Below the pieces are notes generated by a model. The model did not search any database, had not been told where the DNA came from, and saw nothing but the letters and a program-made list of their open reading frames with translations. This document shows positions 17,060 through 25,457 of a stretch of 64,000 nt of DNA, piece after piece; position 1 is the stretch's first letter; each line of letters starts with the position of its first letter. The position numbers and the translations under genes were made by a program. Source of the stretch: Azospirillum sp. RU38E (GTDB taxonomy: Bacteria > Pseudomonadota > Alphaproteobacteria > Azospirillales > Azospirillaceae); NCBI RefSeq assembly GCF_900188385.1, contig NZ_FZOI01000009.1, positions 62,001 to 126,000 on the forward strand, given 5' to 3'.

Positions 17060-18463
17060 ATGAGCATTGGCACCCTTTCCCGGCCCGTTGAGGGCGGCCC
17101 CCGCGATGGGGCTGACGGCTATCTGCTGCAAAGCGAGGCCGATCTTGCCAAGGCCGTGACCTACGCGGTGGAGCGCAGCACAGCGCTGGGGGCCGGGGGG
17201 GCCATTGCGCGTGTCAATGAAGGGGGCGGGATCAGCATCAGCGTCGCCAATGGCGAAGTTGAAAATGCTGTTCGGGATGGCAATCAAAGCCTTCAGATCA
17301 CCGTGTTTCTGGAGGGGCGCACCGGCATGGCCTCGACAGAGTCGCTGAGCCGCAATGCCATTGACCGCGTGGTTGAACAGGCCATCAGCATGGCCCGCCA
17401 GCTTGAACCCGATGAAGAGGCGGGGCTGGCGGATCGTGAGACCCTGGCCTGGGACAGCCCCTCGGTGCCGCTGTTCGCCCCGTCCTGCCATAATGCCGTT
17501 GAGCTGACCGAAGCCGCCATGGCCATTGAAGCGGCGGTGAAAGCAACCGCCACTGCCGACATTGTGCGTGTGTCGGAAGCGGGGGCGGCCAGCCAGGACG
17601 CCCGCTTTGCCCTGGCCACCAGCCAGGGCTTCTGCCGGACCGGCAGCAGTTCCATGCAGCACCGCTGGTGCCAGACCATCGCCCAGCGCGGCGATGAGAT
17701 GAAGCAGGGCCACTGGGGATCCAGTGTGCGCCGGATTGAGGAGCTGGAGAGTGGCGAGCTGGTCGGTAAACTCGCCGCCAAGCGGGCCCTGGACATGCTG
17801 GGGGCGGAGGGTCTGACGACGCGCCGCGCCCCCGTCCTCATCGATGCCACCGTCGCCGCCAGCCTAGTGCGGGAAATGTGCGGGCAGTTGAGCGGTGGCG
17901 CGCAGTATCAGCGCATGACCTTCCTGCCCGACGCGATGGAGCAGGTGCTGACGGCCGCACATCTCAGCGTTACGGAAGACCCGTTCGAGCCGTTCGGTCT
18001 GGCCAGTGCCGCCTTTGACAGTGAGGGGGTGGCCGGCACGCGCCGCGATATCATCCGCGACGGCGTGGTGAAGGGGCTGTTTCTCGACACCCGCATGGGG
18101 CGCAAACTGGGCCGGGCCTCCACCGGCAATGCCGGCGGGATGCGCAACCTTGCGCTGATCAGCAGCCTGACGGCCCCCACCGACGATCTGACCGCCATGC
18201 TGCGCAAGATGGGCACCGGCCTGTGGCTGACCCGCTTCATGGGCGGCGGTTCCAACCCTGCCACCGGGGTCTATTCCCGCGCCGCCGCCGGCTTCTGGGT
18301 GGAAAATGGCCAGGTGGTGCAGGCTGTCCAGGGCTTCACCGTCGCCGGCAATCTGCAGGACATGTTCAAGGCGATTGTCGCGGTTGGTGCCGATATTTAC
18401 CGCGAGGGTGCCATCCGGGCCGGTTCGATCCTGCTTCCCGACATGCAGATCGCCGGCCGGTGA
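17060..18463 (+). CDS. pmbA: TldE/PmbA family protein, partner subunit of TldD protease
   Basis: 467 residues, close to the ~450 of E. coli PmbA (TldE). The family segment GVYSRAAAGFWVENGQVVQAVQGFTVAGNLQDMF near the C-terminus is typical, and the N-terminal half (EGGGISISVANGEVENAVRDGNQSLQITVFLEGR) has the usual fold. TldE has no catalytic metal site; it pairs with TldD to form the cytoplasmic protease that trims small unfolded peptides, as shown for microcin B17 precursor and CcdA in E. coli. GAAGGAG precedes ATG 17060. tldD follows 25 nt on. The pair leads an operon with thioredoxin-system genes and a new protein family, which is not the usual housekeeping setting. Confidence 0.93.
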   Translation: MSIGTLSRPVEGGPRDGADGYLLQSEADLAKAVTYAVERSTALGAGGAIARVNEGGGISISVANGEVENAVRDGNQSLQITVFLEGRTGMASTESLSRNAIDRVVEQAISMARQLEPDEEAGLADRETLAWDSPSVPLFAPSCHNAVELTEAAMAIEAAVKATATADIVRVSEAGAASQDARFALATSQGFCRTGSSSMQHRWCQTIAQRGDEMKQGHWGSSVRRIEELESGELVGKLAAKRALDMLGAEGLTTRRAPVLIDATVAASLVREMCGQLSGGAQYQRMTFLPDAMEQVLTAAHLSVTEDPFEPFGLASAAFDSEGVAGTRRDIIRDGVVKGLFLDTRMGRKLGRASTGNAGGMRNLALISSLTAPTDDLTAMLRKMGTGLWLTRFMGGGSNPATGVYSRAAAGFWVENGQVVQAVQGFTVAGNLQDMFKAIVAVGADIYREGAIRAGSILLPDMQIAGR

Positions 18464-18488
18464 TCGTGCGGTCAAGACGAAGGAATTG

Positions 18489-19955
18489 ATGCAAATGTCT
18501 CTCACCGCTGCCGATCGTCTGGCGCGCGCGCAAACGCAGCTTCTTGCGGCCAACGATCTTGACATCAACAAGCTGCAAAATGGCCTCGCCAACCTTTGGG
18601 GGCGCGGCGCCGATTATGGCGACCTGTATTTTGAGATGACGACGCGCGATACCTGGTCGCTGGAACGCGGCAAGGTGGCCCGTGCCGCGTTTGGCATCTC
18701 GCAGGGTATCGGTGCCCGCACCGTCACCGGTGAAAATACCGCATTCGCCTATTCCAGTGACATCAGCGGCAAGGCCATCGATGCCGTGACCGCCGCCGCC
18801 CGCGCCATGCAGTCCCATGGTCAGGACGCTGGCGAGACCGGCCGGGGCGTGGAGATCAAGGGCATCCGTCAGGATTCCCAAGCCTATTCGACGCTGGAAG
18901 CCGCTGGCGGCATTGATACGATCCAGAAGGTCGCGCTGCTGCGCAAACTGGATGATCTGGCGCGTGCGGTTGACCCGCGTATCACCGAGGTCAATGCCCA
19001 ACTGGCCGTCGAGGATGCAACGATCCTGGTCGGCGCGACGGATGGCACCCTGGCCGGCGATATCCGCCCGCAGGTGCGCGTTAACATCTCCGTCGTGGCG
19101 GAAGGGAATACCCGCCGCGCCTCCGGCTCGGCCGGGGATGGCGGCCGTTTCACCCTGGGCGAATTCAATGAGGCCCGGCTGGAGAAGATGGTCCGCAAGG
19201 CCACATCAATCGCGCTGACGAACCTGGAAGCCATTCCCTCGCCCGCCGGTGAAATGACGGTGGTGCTGGGCAATGGCTTCCCCGGCGTACTGCTGCATGA
19301 GGCGGTCGGCCACGGGCTGGAAGGCGATTTCCACCGTAAGCGGGAATCCGTGTTTAACGGCATGATGGGGCAGCGCATCGCCGCCCCCGGCGTCAATGTC
19401 TATGACGATGCGACCGTGCCGGATGCGCGCGGTTCGCTGAATGTCGATGATGAGGGTGTCGCCGGTCAGCGCACGCTGCTGATCGAGGATGGCCGTCTGG
19501 TCGGCCTGATGCAGGACAAGACCAGCGCCCGGATCATGAAGGACAAGATGACGGGCAATGGCCGCCGGCAATCCTATGCCGATCTGCCCATGACCCGCAT
19601 GACCAACACGTTTCTGGAACGCGGCCCCTACGATCCGGAAGAGATCATCGCCTCGGTCAAGAACGGCATCTATGCCGTGGAATTCAGCGGCGGCACCGTC
19701 GATATCACCTCGGGACAGTTCAACTTCTCTGCCGAGAAGGCCTTCCTGATTGAGGATGGCAAGGTGACCGCGCCGATTGAGGGTGCGACGCTGATCGGCG
19801 TCGGCAATGAAGCGCTGAAACATATTGCCATGATCGGCAATGACCTGGAGCTGGGGATCGGCTTCTGCGGCAAGGCCGGCCAGACCGTGCCGGTCTGCGT
19901 GGGCCAGCCGACGATCCGCATGGACAAGGTTGTTGTCGGTGGTGCGGGAGCCTGA
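18489..19955 (+). CDS. tldD: TldD metalloprotease
   Basis: 488 residues (E. coli TldD is 481). The metal site HEAVGH is seen at residues 270-275 (H270, E271, H275), inside the family segment [22 protein letters not shown]. It acts in the cytoplasm as a heterodimer with TldE to cut unfolded or modified peptides. ATG 18489 has AAGGA just upstream; ATG 18495 is an equally possible start. The stop overlaps the next start by one base (TGATG), so coupling with the thioredoxin reductase gene is likely. The context suggests a dedicated peptide-processing role rather than the general one. Confidence 0.95.
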   Translation: MQMSLTAADRLARAQTQLLAANDLDINKLQNGLANLWGRGADYGDLYFEMTTRDTWSLERGKVARAAFGISQGIGARTVTGENTAFAYSSDISGKAIDAVTAAARAMQSHGQDAGETGRGVEIKGIRQDSQAYSTLEAAGGIDTIQKVALLRKLDDLARAVDPRITEVNAQLAVEDATILVGATDGTLAGDIRPQVRVNISVVAEGNTRRASGSAGDGGRFTLGEFNEARLEKMVRKATSIALTNLEAIPSPAGEMTVVLGNGFPGVLLHEAVGHGLEGDFHRKRESVFNGMMGQRIAAPGVNVYDDATVPDARGSLNVDDEGVAGQRTLLIEDGRLVGLMQDKTSARIMKDKMTGNGRRQSYADLPMTRMTNTFLERGPYDPEEIIASVKNGIYAVEFSGGTVDITSGQFNFSAEKAFLIEDGKVTAPIEGATLIGVGNEALKHIAMIGNDLELGIGFCGKAGQTVPVCVGQPTIRMDKVVVGGAGA

Positions 19956-20944
19956 TGATGCGTGCCACACAGAACAAGACGGCCCCCCGGCACAGCAAGC
20001 TGCTGATCATCGGATCGGGCCCGGCGGGTTACACGGCGGCGATCTATGCCTCCCGCAGCGCCCTGAACCCCGTGCTGATCGAAGGGCCGCAGCCCGGCGG
20101 TCAGCTGACCATCACCACCGAGGTCGAGAATTGGCCGGGTGATGCCAGCGTGCAGGGGCCGGAACTGATGTTGCGCATGGGCAACCATGCAAGGCATGTC
20201 GGGGCGGAGATCATCGCCGACTATATCGTCGATGTTGATCTGACGCAGCGGCCCTTTGTGGCCACCGGCGATATGGGCGACCGCTATACGGCCGACAGCC
20301 TGATCATCGCCACCGGGGCCAATGCGCGCTGGCTGGGCCTGGAAAGCGAAACCCGCTATCGCGGGCAAGGCGTGTCGGCCTGCGCCACCTGCGACGGCTT
20401 TTTCTTCCGGGGACGCGTCTGCGCGGTGGTCGGCGGCGGCAACACGGCGGTGGAGGATGCGCTGCATCTGGCCAATTTCGCCAGTGCCGTCTACCTGATC
20501 CATCGCCGCGACAGTTTGCGCGCCGACAAGACCAACCAGGCTCGGCTGTTCGCCCACCCCAAGATCAAGGTGATCTGGAATGCCGAGGTGGCGGAGGTGC
20601 TGGGCAATGGCAGCAAGGTCACAGGCGTGCAGCTCAACCACCCGCTGACCGGCGAACAATCCACCTTGACCATTGACGGGCTGTTCGTCGCCATCGGTCA
20701 TGATCCGGCAACCAGCCTGTTCAAGGACCAGCTCGCCATGGACGAGGATGGCTACATCCTGGTCACGCCGGGGTCGACCGCGACCAGCGTGCCCGGCGTC
20801 TTCGCCGCCGGCGACGTGCAGGACAAGCATTTCCGCCAAGCCGTGGTCTCGGCCGGCATGGGCTGCATGGCGGCCCTGGAAGCCGAACGCTATCTGATCG
20901 ATCAGGCCGCCAAGACGGTTCTGGTTGAGACCGTTTCCGCCTGA
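19955..20944 (+). CDS. Thioredoxin-disulfide reductase-like flavoprotein
   Basis: 329-residue class II pyridine nucleotide-disulfide reductase. GSGPAG at residues 20-25 binds FAD, the redox site CATC is at 143-146, GGGNTA at 160-165 binds NADPH, and [14 protein letters not shown] closes the FAD site. It matches TrxB from end to end. It reduces thioredoxin with NADPH in the cytoplasm. It overlaps tldD by one base and is 57 nt before a thioredoxin gene, so this locus carries a complete thioredoxin system. Whether it is the cell's main TrxB or a dedicated paralogue cannot be told from this window; the context favours a dedicated one. Confidence 0.93.
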   Translation: MMRATQNKTAPRHSKLLIIGSGPAGYTAAIYASRSALNPVLIEGPQPGGQLTITTEVENWPGDASVQGPELMLRMGNHARHVGAEIIADYIVDVDLTQRPFVATGDMGDRYTADSLIIATGANARWLGLESETRYRGQGVSACATCDGFFFRGRVCAVVGGGNTAVEDALHLANFASAVYLIHRRDSLRADKTNQARLFAHPKIKVIWNAEVAEVLGNGSKVTGVQLNHPLTGEQSTLTIDGLFVAIGHDPATSLFKDQLAMDEDGYILVTPGSTATSVPGVFAAGDVQDKHFRQAVVSAGMGCMAALEAERYLIDQAAKTVLVETVSA

Positions 20945-21001
20945 CGGATATCCACAATATCGGCACCGGCCAAACCGGCGCCGCCACAATGGAACGCCCC
21001 C

Positions 21002-21337
21002 ATGTCCAAGCTCAAGGATGTCACGACCGAAGCCTTCGCGGCGGAAGTCTTGCAATCGCCCATTCCGGTTCTGGTCGATTTCCACGCCGTCTGGTGTGGC
21101 CCCTGCAAGGCGTCGGCCCCGGCGCTGGAAGATGCGGCCCGCGAATTTGACGGGGAGATCGCCTTCGTCAAGGTGGATGTCGATCAGGAGCCGGCTTTGG
21201 CCCAGAAATATGACGTCCAAGGCGTGCCGACCTTCATCATCATCAAGGATGGCCAGCCGGTGGAACGTTTTCAGGGCATGGTCTCCCGCGGCAAGCTGGC
21301 CACCGTGCTGGAACCCTTTGCGGGGGCCGGGGAATGA
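21002..21337 (+). CDS. Thioredoxin (first of three)
   Basis: 111-residue single-domain thioredoxin with the WCGPC active site at residues 31-35 and the cis-proline segment GVPTF. It has no signal peptide and is cytoplasmic. It should be reduced by the adjacent reductase. Its last codon overlaps the next gene (ATGA, 21334-21337), so its translation is coupled to the unknown 304-residue protein. The same thioredoxin-to-unknown-family coupling recurs at 30644. Divergent from the other two thioredoxins here, which have IDFWAPWCGPC. Confidence 0.95.
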   Translation: MSKLKDVTTEAFAAEVLQSPIPVLVDFHAVWCGPCKASAPALEDAAREFDGEIAFVKVDVDQEPALAQKYDVQGVPTFIIIKDGQPVERFQGMVSRGKLATVLEPFAGAGE

Positions 21338-22248
21338 GCATCTATCGGGCCTTTGGTGACGCGGCCAAGCGCACCGCCCTGATCGCCGATATTCGCGGCA
21401 AAGGGCCTATCTATCAGGCGTGGCTGACCCGCGCATCGGTGGAAGGTGATATCTCCGCCCTGTCCGATGAATATGGCCTGCACCCGGCCATGGCGCGACT
21501 GTTGCCCGCACTGGGCGCCTTCGGGGAAGCAGAGGATGCCGCCGGCTTTTATGAAAGCCTGCTCAACGCCATCCCTGTCGGGGCGGAAACCGGGGCGTTG
21601 GCGCGGCAGAGCCTGCTGTTGGCCTGGAACGATCCGGTTTATGGCCGTGCCAACATCATCAAGCCGGGGCCGCTGCGGGCCGCGTGCGAAGGGGTCATCG
21701 CCCTGGTGACCCGGTCGATTGACCAGCCTGTCGACAAGAAGGCCTGGCGCGCGGCACGCACCGCCCTGGTGACGGCACGCAGTGAAGATACGAGTGCTGA
21801 CCGGGCGGTCGATCTGGTGATGTCGCTCGCCTGGGATCTGGAACAGGCCCCCGGTGCGGCCCATGATGTGATCACGGCCTGGTCGGCGGCGGTCAATATC
21901 GAAGCCGACGCCTCTGACGAGGATTGCTTCTCCGACGCGGAGAATGAAACCTTTCAGACAGAGATGAACAAGATCAACGAAGAGGCGATGGAAGCCCTGT
22001 CTGAAAAGCAGTCGCTCGACAGCATCGGCGTTGAGGAATTCCTGGCCGAGGTTGAACGTCTTTGGGCGGCAGACCCGGCGCGCCACGCGCTCAAGCAGCG
22101 GTCGATGGCGCGGCGCACCCGTTCAAATGCCAAGATGGCCGCATGGCGCGCCGCCATTCAGCAACAGGTTCTCGACCTCGCCACCGCTGCTTTCCGGTCC
22201 CCCAATGCGTCCCTGTCCGGGGTGCAGCCGGTGCACTCTCTCACCTGA
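21334..22248 (+). CDS. Unknown protein, member A of a three-paralogue cluster family
   Basis: 304-residue protein, mostly alpha-helical by composition, with no signal peptide or recognised domain. Its start (AFGDAAKRTALIADIR) and a central segment (AWRAARTAL at 137-145, then LVMSLAW at 161-167) align with the proteins at 24422 and 30644 (AWRTIRANAL/ESLAW and EWRRVRKAAL/EVVAW). It is the most divergent of the three and lacks their SFG(L/I)EWLEAI motif. An acidic region follows (residues ~185-235, rich in Asp/Glu). ATGA overlap with thioredoxin suggests a physical or catalytic link to it. Function not known; a redox-linked role in the peptide system is a guess from context. Confidence 0.75.
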   Translation: MSIYRAFGDAAKRTALIADIRGKGPIYQAWLTRASVEGDISALSDEYGLHPAMARLLPALGAFGEAEDAAGFYESLLNAIPVGAETGALARQSLLLAWNDPVYGRANIIKPGPLRAACEGVIALVTRSIDQPVDKKAWRAARTALVTARSEDTSADRAVDLVMSLAWDLEQAPGAAHDVITAWSAAVNIEADASDEDCFSDAENETFQTEMNKINEEAMEALSEKQSLDSIGVEEFLAEVERLWAADPARHALKQRSMARRTRSNAKMAAWRAAIQQQVLDLATAAFRSPNASLSGVQPVHSLT

Positions 22249-22259
22249 CAAAGGGTCTG

Positions 22260-23162
22260 ATGGCAACGATCCGCGCACAGATTGCTTCCGTCTTCGCCGC
22301 CAATCCGATCCTCGGATTGCGCGGCGGAACGGCTTGGCACGTTGACAGCGTGCAGCGCGACATCGCGACCATCCACCATCTGACCAGCGATGCCTTCGCC
22401 TTTTCCCTGGAAGGGGCGACGGCATTCGATGGGCCCGGCTTCTGCGCGCATATCATCTTCCTGCGTGCCGGCCAGCTCAGCGTCGTTCAAACCGGCCACA
22501 GCCGCACGCTGACGCCCGGCGATATCTTCACCGTCTGCGCCTGGCGGCCGATGACGCTGGAAGGGACAGACGATCTGGATGCCATGATCGTCACCATGCC
22601 CGCCTGGTGGGCCATGCGGCGTTTCCTCGACGGGTTGCTGGTCCTGCCCGATCTCCATATCGGCAAGGACTATTTCGCCACGCCGGTCATGGCGAAACTG
22701 GCCCAGGCCCTCTTCGACCTGCCCAACGAGGATACGGCGGCCGCCGCCCAAGGGCTGACGATGACCGCCGACCTGATGCGCACCGCCCTGGCCGCCTGCG
22801 TCGATACCCATAAATCACTGCCGCGCTGGCAGGGGCGCATTGGCGGCATCCTTGAATTCATCATCCGCAACCTCGATACGCCCGGCCTATCGGCGCATGA
22901 CGCGGCCGCCAACCTTAAATGCTCCGTCCGCACGATCTACAAGACCTGTGCCGCCCATGGCACCAGCTTCAACGCCTTTCTGAACGAGATCAGGCTGGTC
23001 ACGGCGCAATACCAGCTCATGCACACCAATGATCGCGTCTCGGAAATCGCCTATGGCGTTGGTTTTGCGAGCCTGTCCCATTTCGCGCACCTGTTCCGCG
23101 CCCGCTTTGGCGTCTCTGCCAAGGCGATGCGGCAGGGGCGCCGTACCTATCTCCCGCATTGA
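22260..23162 (+). CDS. AraC-family transcriptional regulator
   Basis: 300 residues. An N-terminal sensor-like region (residues 1-~190, with a cupin-like AGQLSVVQTGHSRTLTPGDIF segment) is followed by an AraC-type double helix-turn-helix (SAHDAAANLKCSVRTIYKTCAAHGTSFN..., then VSEIAYGVGFASLSHFAHLFRARFGVSAKAMRQGR). AAGGG lies before ATG 22260, 12 nt after the preceding stop, so it belongs to the same operon as the Tld and thioredoxin genes. It likely controls this cluster in response to a small ligand; targets and ligand are not visible. Confidence 0.9.
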   Translation: MATIRAQIASVFAANPILGLRGGTAWHVDSVQRDIATIHHLTSDAFAFSLEGATAFDGPGFCAHIIFLRAGQLSVVQTGHSRTLTPGDIFTVCAWRPMTLEGTDDLDAMIVTMPAWWAMRRFLDGLLVLPDLHIGKDYFATPVMAKLAQALFDLPNEDTAAAAQGLTMTADLMRTALAACVDTHKSLPRWQGRIGGILEFIIRNLDTPGLSAHDAAANLKCSVRTIYKTCAAHGTSFNAFLNEIRLVTAQYQLMHTNDRVSEIAYGVGFASLSHFAHLFRARFGVSAKAMRQGRRTYLPH

Positions 23163-23341
23163 GAGGCGCTGTGACACACGAAACGCGCCGACAATCGAAA
23201 CAGACGGATGGAATGGCACGGAACCAGGCATTCCCAGCAGCCTGGGCGCGCAAGGCACCTGCTGCCGACCTTTTTCACAATGGCCAACCCAACCGGCTCC
23301 CCAGCCGACCGGGGCCATTGTCTACGCTGGGTGATTGAGAG

Positions 23342-23944
23342 ATGGCACGCGTCGGAAACGAACGGGCATTGTGGCTGGCGCAGCATATCCTGCCGCATGA
23401 ACCCTGTCTGCGGGCCTGGCTGGCCCGTCGTCGTGTCGCAGAACTGGAGATCGACGATATCGTGCAGGAAGCCTATGCGCGGCTTGCCTCCATGGATAGC
23501 GTGGAAGGCGTGCGCAACCCGCGCGCCTATTTTCTGCAGACAGCCCATTCCATCATCTGCACGCATCTGCGCCGCGCGCAGGTCGTCTCTATCCGGGCGG
23601 TGGACGATACCGAACTTTCGCGCTTCGAATGTGAAGATGCCTCACCGGAGAGCACCGTTTGCGACCGTGACGAACTCCGGCGGATCGGTGACATTGTCGC
23701 CGGCTTTCCCAAGCAGGTTGCCGCCGTTTTCATCCTTCGGCGCATTGAGGGGCTGAGCCAGCGCGACACGGCACAACGGCTCAACATTTCTGAAAGCTCG
23801 GTGGAAAAAAACATGGCCAAGGGTATCCGCCTGTTTATGGACACAATCGCGCTTTCCGGAATATCGTCACCCTGTGCGTCTAATAGAGGTGATGAAAAAA
23901 ACATTGGCGCAGATGGAAGACCGCGAAAGCAGTGCCCGGATTGA
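23342..23944 (+). CDS. FecI-like ECF sigma factor
   Basis: 200-residue RNA polymerase sigma factor of the extracytoplasmic-function type. Region 2 (ELEIDDIVQEAYARLASM...NPRAYFLQTAHSIICTHLRR) and region 4 (GFPKQVAAVFILRRIEGLSQRDTAQRLNISESSVEKNMAKGIRL) are both complete. The DIVQEAYARL and NPRAYL-like wording is that of FecI factors, which act with TonB receptors and FecR. A possible partner (82 residues, FecR N-terminal domain only) overlaps its 3' end. It likely drives the cluster's two shared promoters (16954, 24201). Confidence 0.92.
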   Translation: MARVGNERALWLAQHILPHEPCLRAWLARRRVAELEIDDIVQEAYARLASMDSVEGVRNPRAYFLQTAHSIICTHLRRAQVVSIRAVDDTELSRFECEDASPESTVCDRDELRRIGDIVAGFPKQVAAVFILRRIEGLSQRDTAQRLNISESSVEKNMAKGIRLFMDTIALSGISSPCASNRGDEKNIGADGRPRKQCPD

Positions 23945-24140
23945 CGATATAGCCGCCCTGTGGGTTGCCCGCATGGAGGCGCGCCCGCTTTCCGCTGAGG
24001 AAGACAGCGAGCTGGACGCGTGGCTGGCGGCGGATATTCGCCGCCAAGGGGCCTTTGCCAGGGCCTGGGCCGTATCGCTGCAAATGGCAAAGGCACAGGC
24101 GCTCGGCCGGGATTTCTTCACCGATCCGGATCAGGAATAG
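23892..24140 (+). CDS. Miniature FecR-like protein (DUF4880 N-terminal domain only)
   Basis: 82-residue protein resembling only the cytoplasmic N-terminal domain of FecR/PupR regulators: IDDIAALWVARMEARPLSAEEDSELDAWLAADIRRQGAFARAWAV has the W..R......s..e...l..Wl..d....a pattern. Full FecR proteins are ~320 residues with a transmembrane helix and a periplasmic domain; none of that follows here in any frame. So it is either a natural short sigma regulator or a truncated FecR. It overlaps the sigma factor gene by 53 bases. ATG 23892 has AGAGGT just upstream; GTG 23874 is an alternative start. It probably binds the sigma factor, as FecR's N-terminal domain does. Confidence 0.7.
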   Translation: MKKTLAQMEDRESSARIDDIAALWVARMEARPLSAEEDSELDAWLAADIRRQGAFARAWAVSLQMAKAQALGRDFFTDPDQE

Positions 24141-24200
24141 GCCGTTTATTTGACGGTTCCCGTAATGGTGTGCACCGGGATGGGCGGGTGCTGCCATCGC

Positions 24201-24251
24201 CCCTTTCCGTATATCCAGCCTATGACAATCGCTGTTGTTTCAGGTGGGCCT
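24201..24251 (+). promoter_or_regulatory. Shared promoter-like element ahead of the 24422 gene
   Basis: TATATCCAGCCTATGA (24210-24225), with C-rich bases before it and GGTGGGCCT (24243-24251) after it, repeats the element found at 16954-17001. The spacing differs by one base. The remaining 281-bp gap from 24141 to 24421 shows no gene. A 170-base leader would separate this site from the start codon at 24422. Confidence 0.5.
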
Positions 24252-24421
24252 GCTTTGGTTCCCCTGAAAACCACGGAATTGGATGGGGAAAGTGCTGCGG
24301 CCGCGCGTCTCCCCTCTTAGGGCCTTCGCACCATCGGTTGGAAGGCAATCTGTGTATCCGGTTTCGGGGGGAATGGCTGTTCGCGCGACGCCCCCCGGTG
24401 ATTTGCGAAGGAGAGGCCGCA

Positions 24422-25405
24422 GTGTCCCTTAGAGCGTTTCTTGGTGATCCAGCCCTGAAGGCTGAGACGCTGAACCGTGTCCGTCAGGCTTGGGACACGC
24501 GGCAGATCATCCCCTTGATCTATCTGAAATGGTCAAACGGTGCCGGGGTCGCTTCGCTGGCCGGCACCATTGCTCAGACGCAAGATCCCGCCCTGTTCGT
24601 GGCCCGCACCGGCCTGCCGCTGGAACTGGCCTTGCTGTGTGAGATGCTGGTCAATACCGGCATCACCTTTCAGGATGATGAGACGGCACCGCGCGGCTTC
24701 ATCATGACCGCCGATGAGCGGATATGGTCATTCGGGTTGGAATGGCTGGAAGCGATTGCCGTCGATGCAGATGTGGGCGATGTCGTCGCCCGCTTTCTGC
24801 CCGTTTTTCTGACGCAGATTCTGTCGGATGAATTTCCCCTGGCGGCCAACATCGATCCCGCCGTGAAGTCGGTTGCCCGCGACATCCTCCAGCTTTGGGA
24901 ATGCGAGCGCCGGGGCGAACCGGTGCCGTCCAGGGCATGGCGCACCATTCGTGCCAATGCCTTGCTTGTGTCGGAAGGGAGCCGCGATCCCGCAGGCTAT
25001 GCGGCGGCGGACCTTGTTGAATCTCTGGCATGGCCCTGTGCCGGCATTGCGGTGGAAGGGCCTGTCATTTCTCAGAAATTCCTGCAGTCCTGCCTGCAGG
25101 TGCTGGCGGCCCCGTTCCTGTCCCCGCAGGATCAGATTGACTGGGCCAAAGGTCTGGCTGCACAGCGGGAACTGCGCCGCATCCGCAGTGAAGCACCCTC
25201 TGCTGATCTGTCGGATGAGGCACTGCTGGATCGTCACCCGGAAATCAAACAGGCGATGCTGGCCCCCCAGCAGCCAGCGGCGGCGGCCCGGATGGATGCG
25301 GCCAAGCAGAAGGCCCGCTCAGCCCTGTTGCCCTTCTTGCTGCAACAGATGGATGGGCTGCTGAACCTGCTGCGCCAGACGTCCGACAGACCTGTCTCGC
25401 CATGA
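24422..25405 (+). CDS. Unknown protein, member B of a three-paralogue cluster family
   Basis: 327 residues, no recognised domain, no signal peptide. It aligns along its length with the protein at 30644. Shared blocks are AFLGDPALKAETLNRVR near the N-terminus, TQDPALFVARTGLPLELALLCEML (53-76), SFGLEWLEAI (103-112), AWRTIRANAL (172-181) and ADLVESLAWP (196-205). The C-terminal part (residues ~250-320) is charged and Ala-rich. The GTG start at 24422 is chosen because AAGGAG lies 8 bases upstream and homology with member C begins right there; the frame is open further upstream without homology. It precedes the SbmA-like transporter gene by 52 nt. Function unknown. Confidence 0.78.
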   Translation: MSLRAFLGDPALKAETLNRVRQAWDTRQIIPLIYLKWSNGAGVASLAGTIAQTQDPALFVARTGLPLELALLCEMLVNTGITFQDDETAPRGFIMTADERIWSFGLEWLEAIAVDADVGDVVARFLPVFLTQILSDEFPLAANIDPAVKSVARDILQLWECERRGEPVPSRAWRTIRANALLVSEGSRDPAGYAAADLVESLAWPCAGIAVEGPVISQKFLQSCLQVLAAPFLSPQDQIDWAKGLAAQRELRRIRSEAPSADLSDEALLDRHPEIKQAMLAPQQPAAAARMDAAKQKARSALLPFLLQQMDGLLNLLRQTSDRPVSP

Positions 25406-25457
25406 TGCGCGCCAGTCACCATAAAGCATTCAAACTCACGCTGAGACGGTACGCCAG

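Noticed and set aside
24141-24421. Possible remains of the missing FecR membrane and periplasmic domains after the mini-FecR gene.
   Set aside because: No FecR-like segment was seen in any frame, so a simple frameshift does not explain the short protein.
24020-24421. Upstream in-frame extension of the family member B gene from an ATG at 24020.
   Set aside because: The extension overlaps the mini-FecR gene, is Cys/Gly/Arg-rich without homology to member C, and a strong ribosome site marks GTG 24422.
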